DNA of 64,000 bases from Pseudomonas sp. BMS12 (GTDB lineage: Bacteria; Pseudomonadota; Gammaproteobacteria; Pseudomonadales; Pseudomonadaceae), in NCBI RefSeq assembly GCF_001592875.1, contig NZ_LSOF01000004.1, positions 100,421 to 164,420 on the forward strand, in the 5' to 3' direction. Positions 62,719-64,000 of the stretch are shown here, piece after piece (the first letter of the stretch is position 1; each line of letters starts with the position of its first letter). A model generated the notes under the pieces. It had not been told where the DNA came from, ran no database searches, and saw only the letters and a list, made by a program, of their open reading frames with translations. The translations under genes and the position numbers were made by a program.

Positions 62719-63266
62719 AGCAACTTCTCCTCGCTGCCTGTGGCCTGCTGCTGAGTACCAGCCTGCTGGCCGCGGAAAATCCCCATGTGCTGCTGACCAC
62801 CAGCTACGGCGATATCGAGCTGGAGCTGAATGCCGAGAAGGCGCCGATCAGCACGCAGAACTTCCTCGGCTATGTCGAATCCGGTTTCTACAACGGCACC
62901 CAGTTCCATCGGGTCATCCCCAACTTCATGATTCAGGGCGGCGGCTTCGATGCCGACATGCGCGAGAAGGACACCTTCAAGCCGATCAAGAACGAGGCCG
63001 ACAACGGCCTGCGCAACGACCGTGGCACCATCGCCATGGCCCGCACCCAGGTGGTCGACTCGGCCACCAGCCAGTTCTTCATCAACCACAAGGACAATGA
63101 TTTCCTCAATCACGGCGGCCGTGACTTCGGCTACGCGGTGTTCGGCAAGGTGGTGCGCGGCATGGATGTGGTCGACCGCATCGCCAAGGTGCGCACCGGC
63201 AACCGCGGCATGCACCAGAACGTGCCGGTGGAGCCGGTGCTGATCCTCAACGCGAAGAAGCTCTAA
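62712..63266 (+). CDS. ppiA: Periplasmic cyclophilin peptidyl-prolyl isomerase
   Basis: 184 residues with a signal peptide ([18 protein letters not shown]). The cyclophilin core is present: [15 protein letters not shown] with the catalytic Arg, then [15 protein letters not shown] and [15 protein letters not shown]. It assists folding of envelope proteins at proline bonds. The start lies inside the hydrolase stop codon. Confidence 0.92.
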   Translation: MLKQLLLAACGLLLSTSLLAAENPHVLLTTSYGDIELELNAEKAPISTQNFLGYVESGFYNGTQFHRVIPNFMIQGGGFDADMREKDTFKPIKNEADNGLRNDRGTIAMARTQVVDSATSQFFINHKDNDFLNHGGRDFGYAVFGKVVRGMDVVDRIAKVRTGNRGMHQNVPVEPVLILNAKKL

Positions 63267-63762
63267 GCGCGCTCGCCCTGGGACTGCAGAAGTTCCAGGG
63301 CTGTTTCGCCATCACCGCGAGCCAGGCGCAGCAGTTCCATACGCCGCGCCAGCTCCTCGGCGGACAGGCCGTAGTTTCCGGCAACGCCGCATGGCAGCCG
63401 GCCAGCGCCAGCGACATGCGCACACCCCGCACCTGCGGCTGGCGTCCCTCCCGATACAGCCAGCCGACCATCTCGTTCGACGCCACGCGTACCAGCCCGA
63501 AACCGGCCACATCATCCCAGCGCACGGAGTGCGCGCGGAACAGCGAACAGAAGGTAAAACCCTCCTGCTCCAGACGCAGATAATTGGCGCCCGGCAGCAG
63601 CGCGATGGCCGCGATCAGACTGCCCAGGCCGAACACCGTCAGGCACAACCAGCCCAGCGCGCGACCGTCGCGCAGCATCAGCACGGCGATCACGCAGAAA
63701 CCCAGGCACAGCAGCAGGATACCCAGCCACTTCCAGGGCCTGGGGCGCAGCGTGCGGCTCAT
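63263..63762 (-). pseudogene. Conserved membrane protein, apparent frameshift near 63380
   Basis: The N-terminal part has two hydrophobic helices (WLGILLLCLGFCVIAVLML and then GWLCLTVFGLGSLIAAIALL), then a soluble PH-like segment ending ...VRGVRMSLALAGCHAALP. From there the zero frame gives implausible sequence ending at 63247. Another frame gives NYGLSAEELARRMELLRLAR and a natural stop at 63263. One missing G in CCGG at about 63378-63381 explains this. It could be a real pseudogene or an assembly error. It starts with an ATGA overlap on the phosphatase-like gene. Confidence 0.7.
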
Positions 63763-64000
63763 CGCAGATAGCCCCCGACCTTGCGTTGCAGCAGCTCGAC
63801 CAGCTCGGGCTGCATGTACTGGTAGTCATCGGGAATGCCCAGGCAGACCACCCGCCGCCCCTTGAGCAGCGCCCCGAAACGTTGTTGCAGGCGGCGCTGG
63901 TGTACCCGCTCCATGACGAAGATCAGCTCGGCCCACTCGACTTGTTCGCTGGACAGCGTCACCTCGGCATCCGTGGCCAGGCCGGCTGAATCGGTTTCCA
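63759..64000 (-). CDS. Low-molecular-weight tyrosine-phosphatase-like protein (N-terminus beyond window)
   Basis: Only about 80 C-terminal residues are in the window. ETDSAGLATDAEVTLSSEQV and VEWAELIFVMERVHQRRLQQ followed by VVCLGIPDDYQYMQPELVEL match the small LMW-PTP-like family, in which the Asp of IPDDY acts as general acid. The catalytic Cys loop would be beyond the right edge. It is translationally coupled with the next gene on the minus strand. Confidence 0.75.
   Translation of the reverse strand, partial: ETDSAGLATDAEVTLSSEQVEWAELIFVMERVHQRRLQQRFGALLKGRRVVCLGIPDDYQYMQPELVELLQRKVGGYLR

Overview
The window is chromosomal DNA of a Pseudomonas-like gammaproteobacterium. It is GC-rich, with strongly G/C-ending codons and dense genes on both strands. 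Gene blocks recall known Pseudomonas neighbourhoods (rluB-scpB-scpA-threonylcarbamoyl synthase-PHP phosphatase-yciB-yciI-Cpx-trkH, asrA-icp, rnd-ycgL-hydroxyacid dehydrogenase, cmoAB), and several intergenic gaps carry the REP sequences typical of the genus. The species cannot be fixed from sequence alone; a relative of the P. mendocina/oleovorans or P. alcaligenes groups is a guess. I see no rRNA, tRNA, CRISPR array, prophage or intact IS element, and no gene-free stretch longer than about 300 bases.

Layout. 1-5.4 kb: RNA modification and chromosome segregation genes on the minus strand, then yciB and yciI on the plus strand. 5.4-8.5 kb: a 142-bp repeat, a coiled-coil membrane protein and a Cpx envelope-stress module (cpxR, a Spy/CpxP-like chaperone preceded by a CpxR box, and the sensor kinase). 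8.8-12.8 kb: a nitroreductase, a cysteine-cluster protein and two tandem TrkH potassium transporters. 12.9-14.8 kb: a 42-codon small ORF with its own terminator, a phosphopantetheinyl transferase and cysK. 15-17.2 kb: a MoxR ATPase and VWA protein pair. 17.3-27.9 kb: mostly single metabolic and processing genes, including ptrB, a membrane-domain/TIGR01777 fusion, yajD, an RNA methyltransferase and a secreted metallopeptidase. 28-35 kb: a chemoreceptor, the rnd-ycgL-dehydrogenase operon, an acyltransferase and sseA.

35-41.6 kb is the most unusual part. An AraC regulator is divergent from a three-gene operon made of a chemoreceptor without a ligand domain and two tandem membrane-anchored proteins that resemble nitrate-sensing NIT domains. 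The operon runs straight into the heat-shock protease gene asrA, whose sigma-32 promoter overlaps the last stop codon, followed by the cysteine-peptidase inhibitor icp.

41.6-56 kb: yhhN, a CHASE3-like/GAF/GGDEF cyclase, cmoAB (tRNA wobble uridine modification), cvfB, an LTA-synthase-family protein, a soluble sugar dehydrogenase, a pseudouridine synthase homologue with an altered active site, a DEAD-box helicase, and yhhQ preceded by a sequence that matches a preQ1-I riboswitch. 56-64 kb: a CigR-like protein, rarD, AraC and LysR regulators, azoR with a nearby LysR-type palindrome, ppiA, an apparently frameshifted membrane protein gene, and the end of a tyrosine-phosphatase-like gene cut by the window edge.
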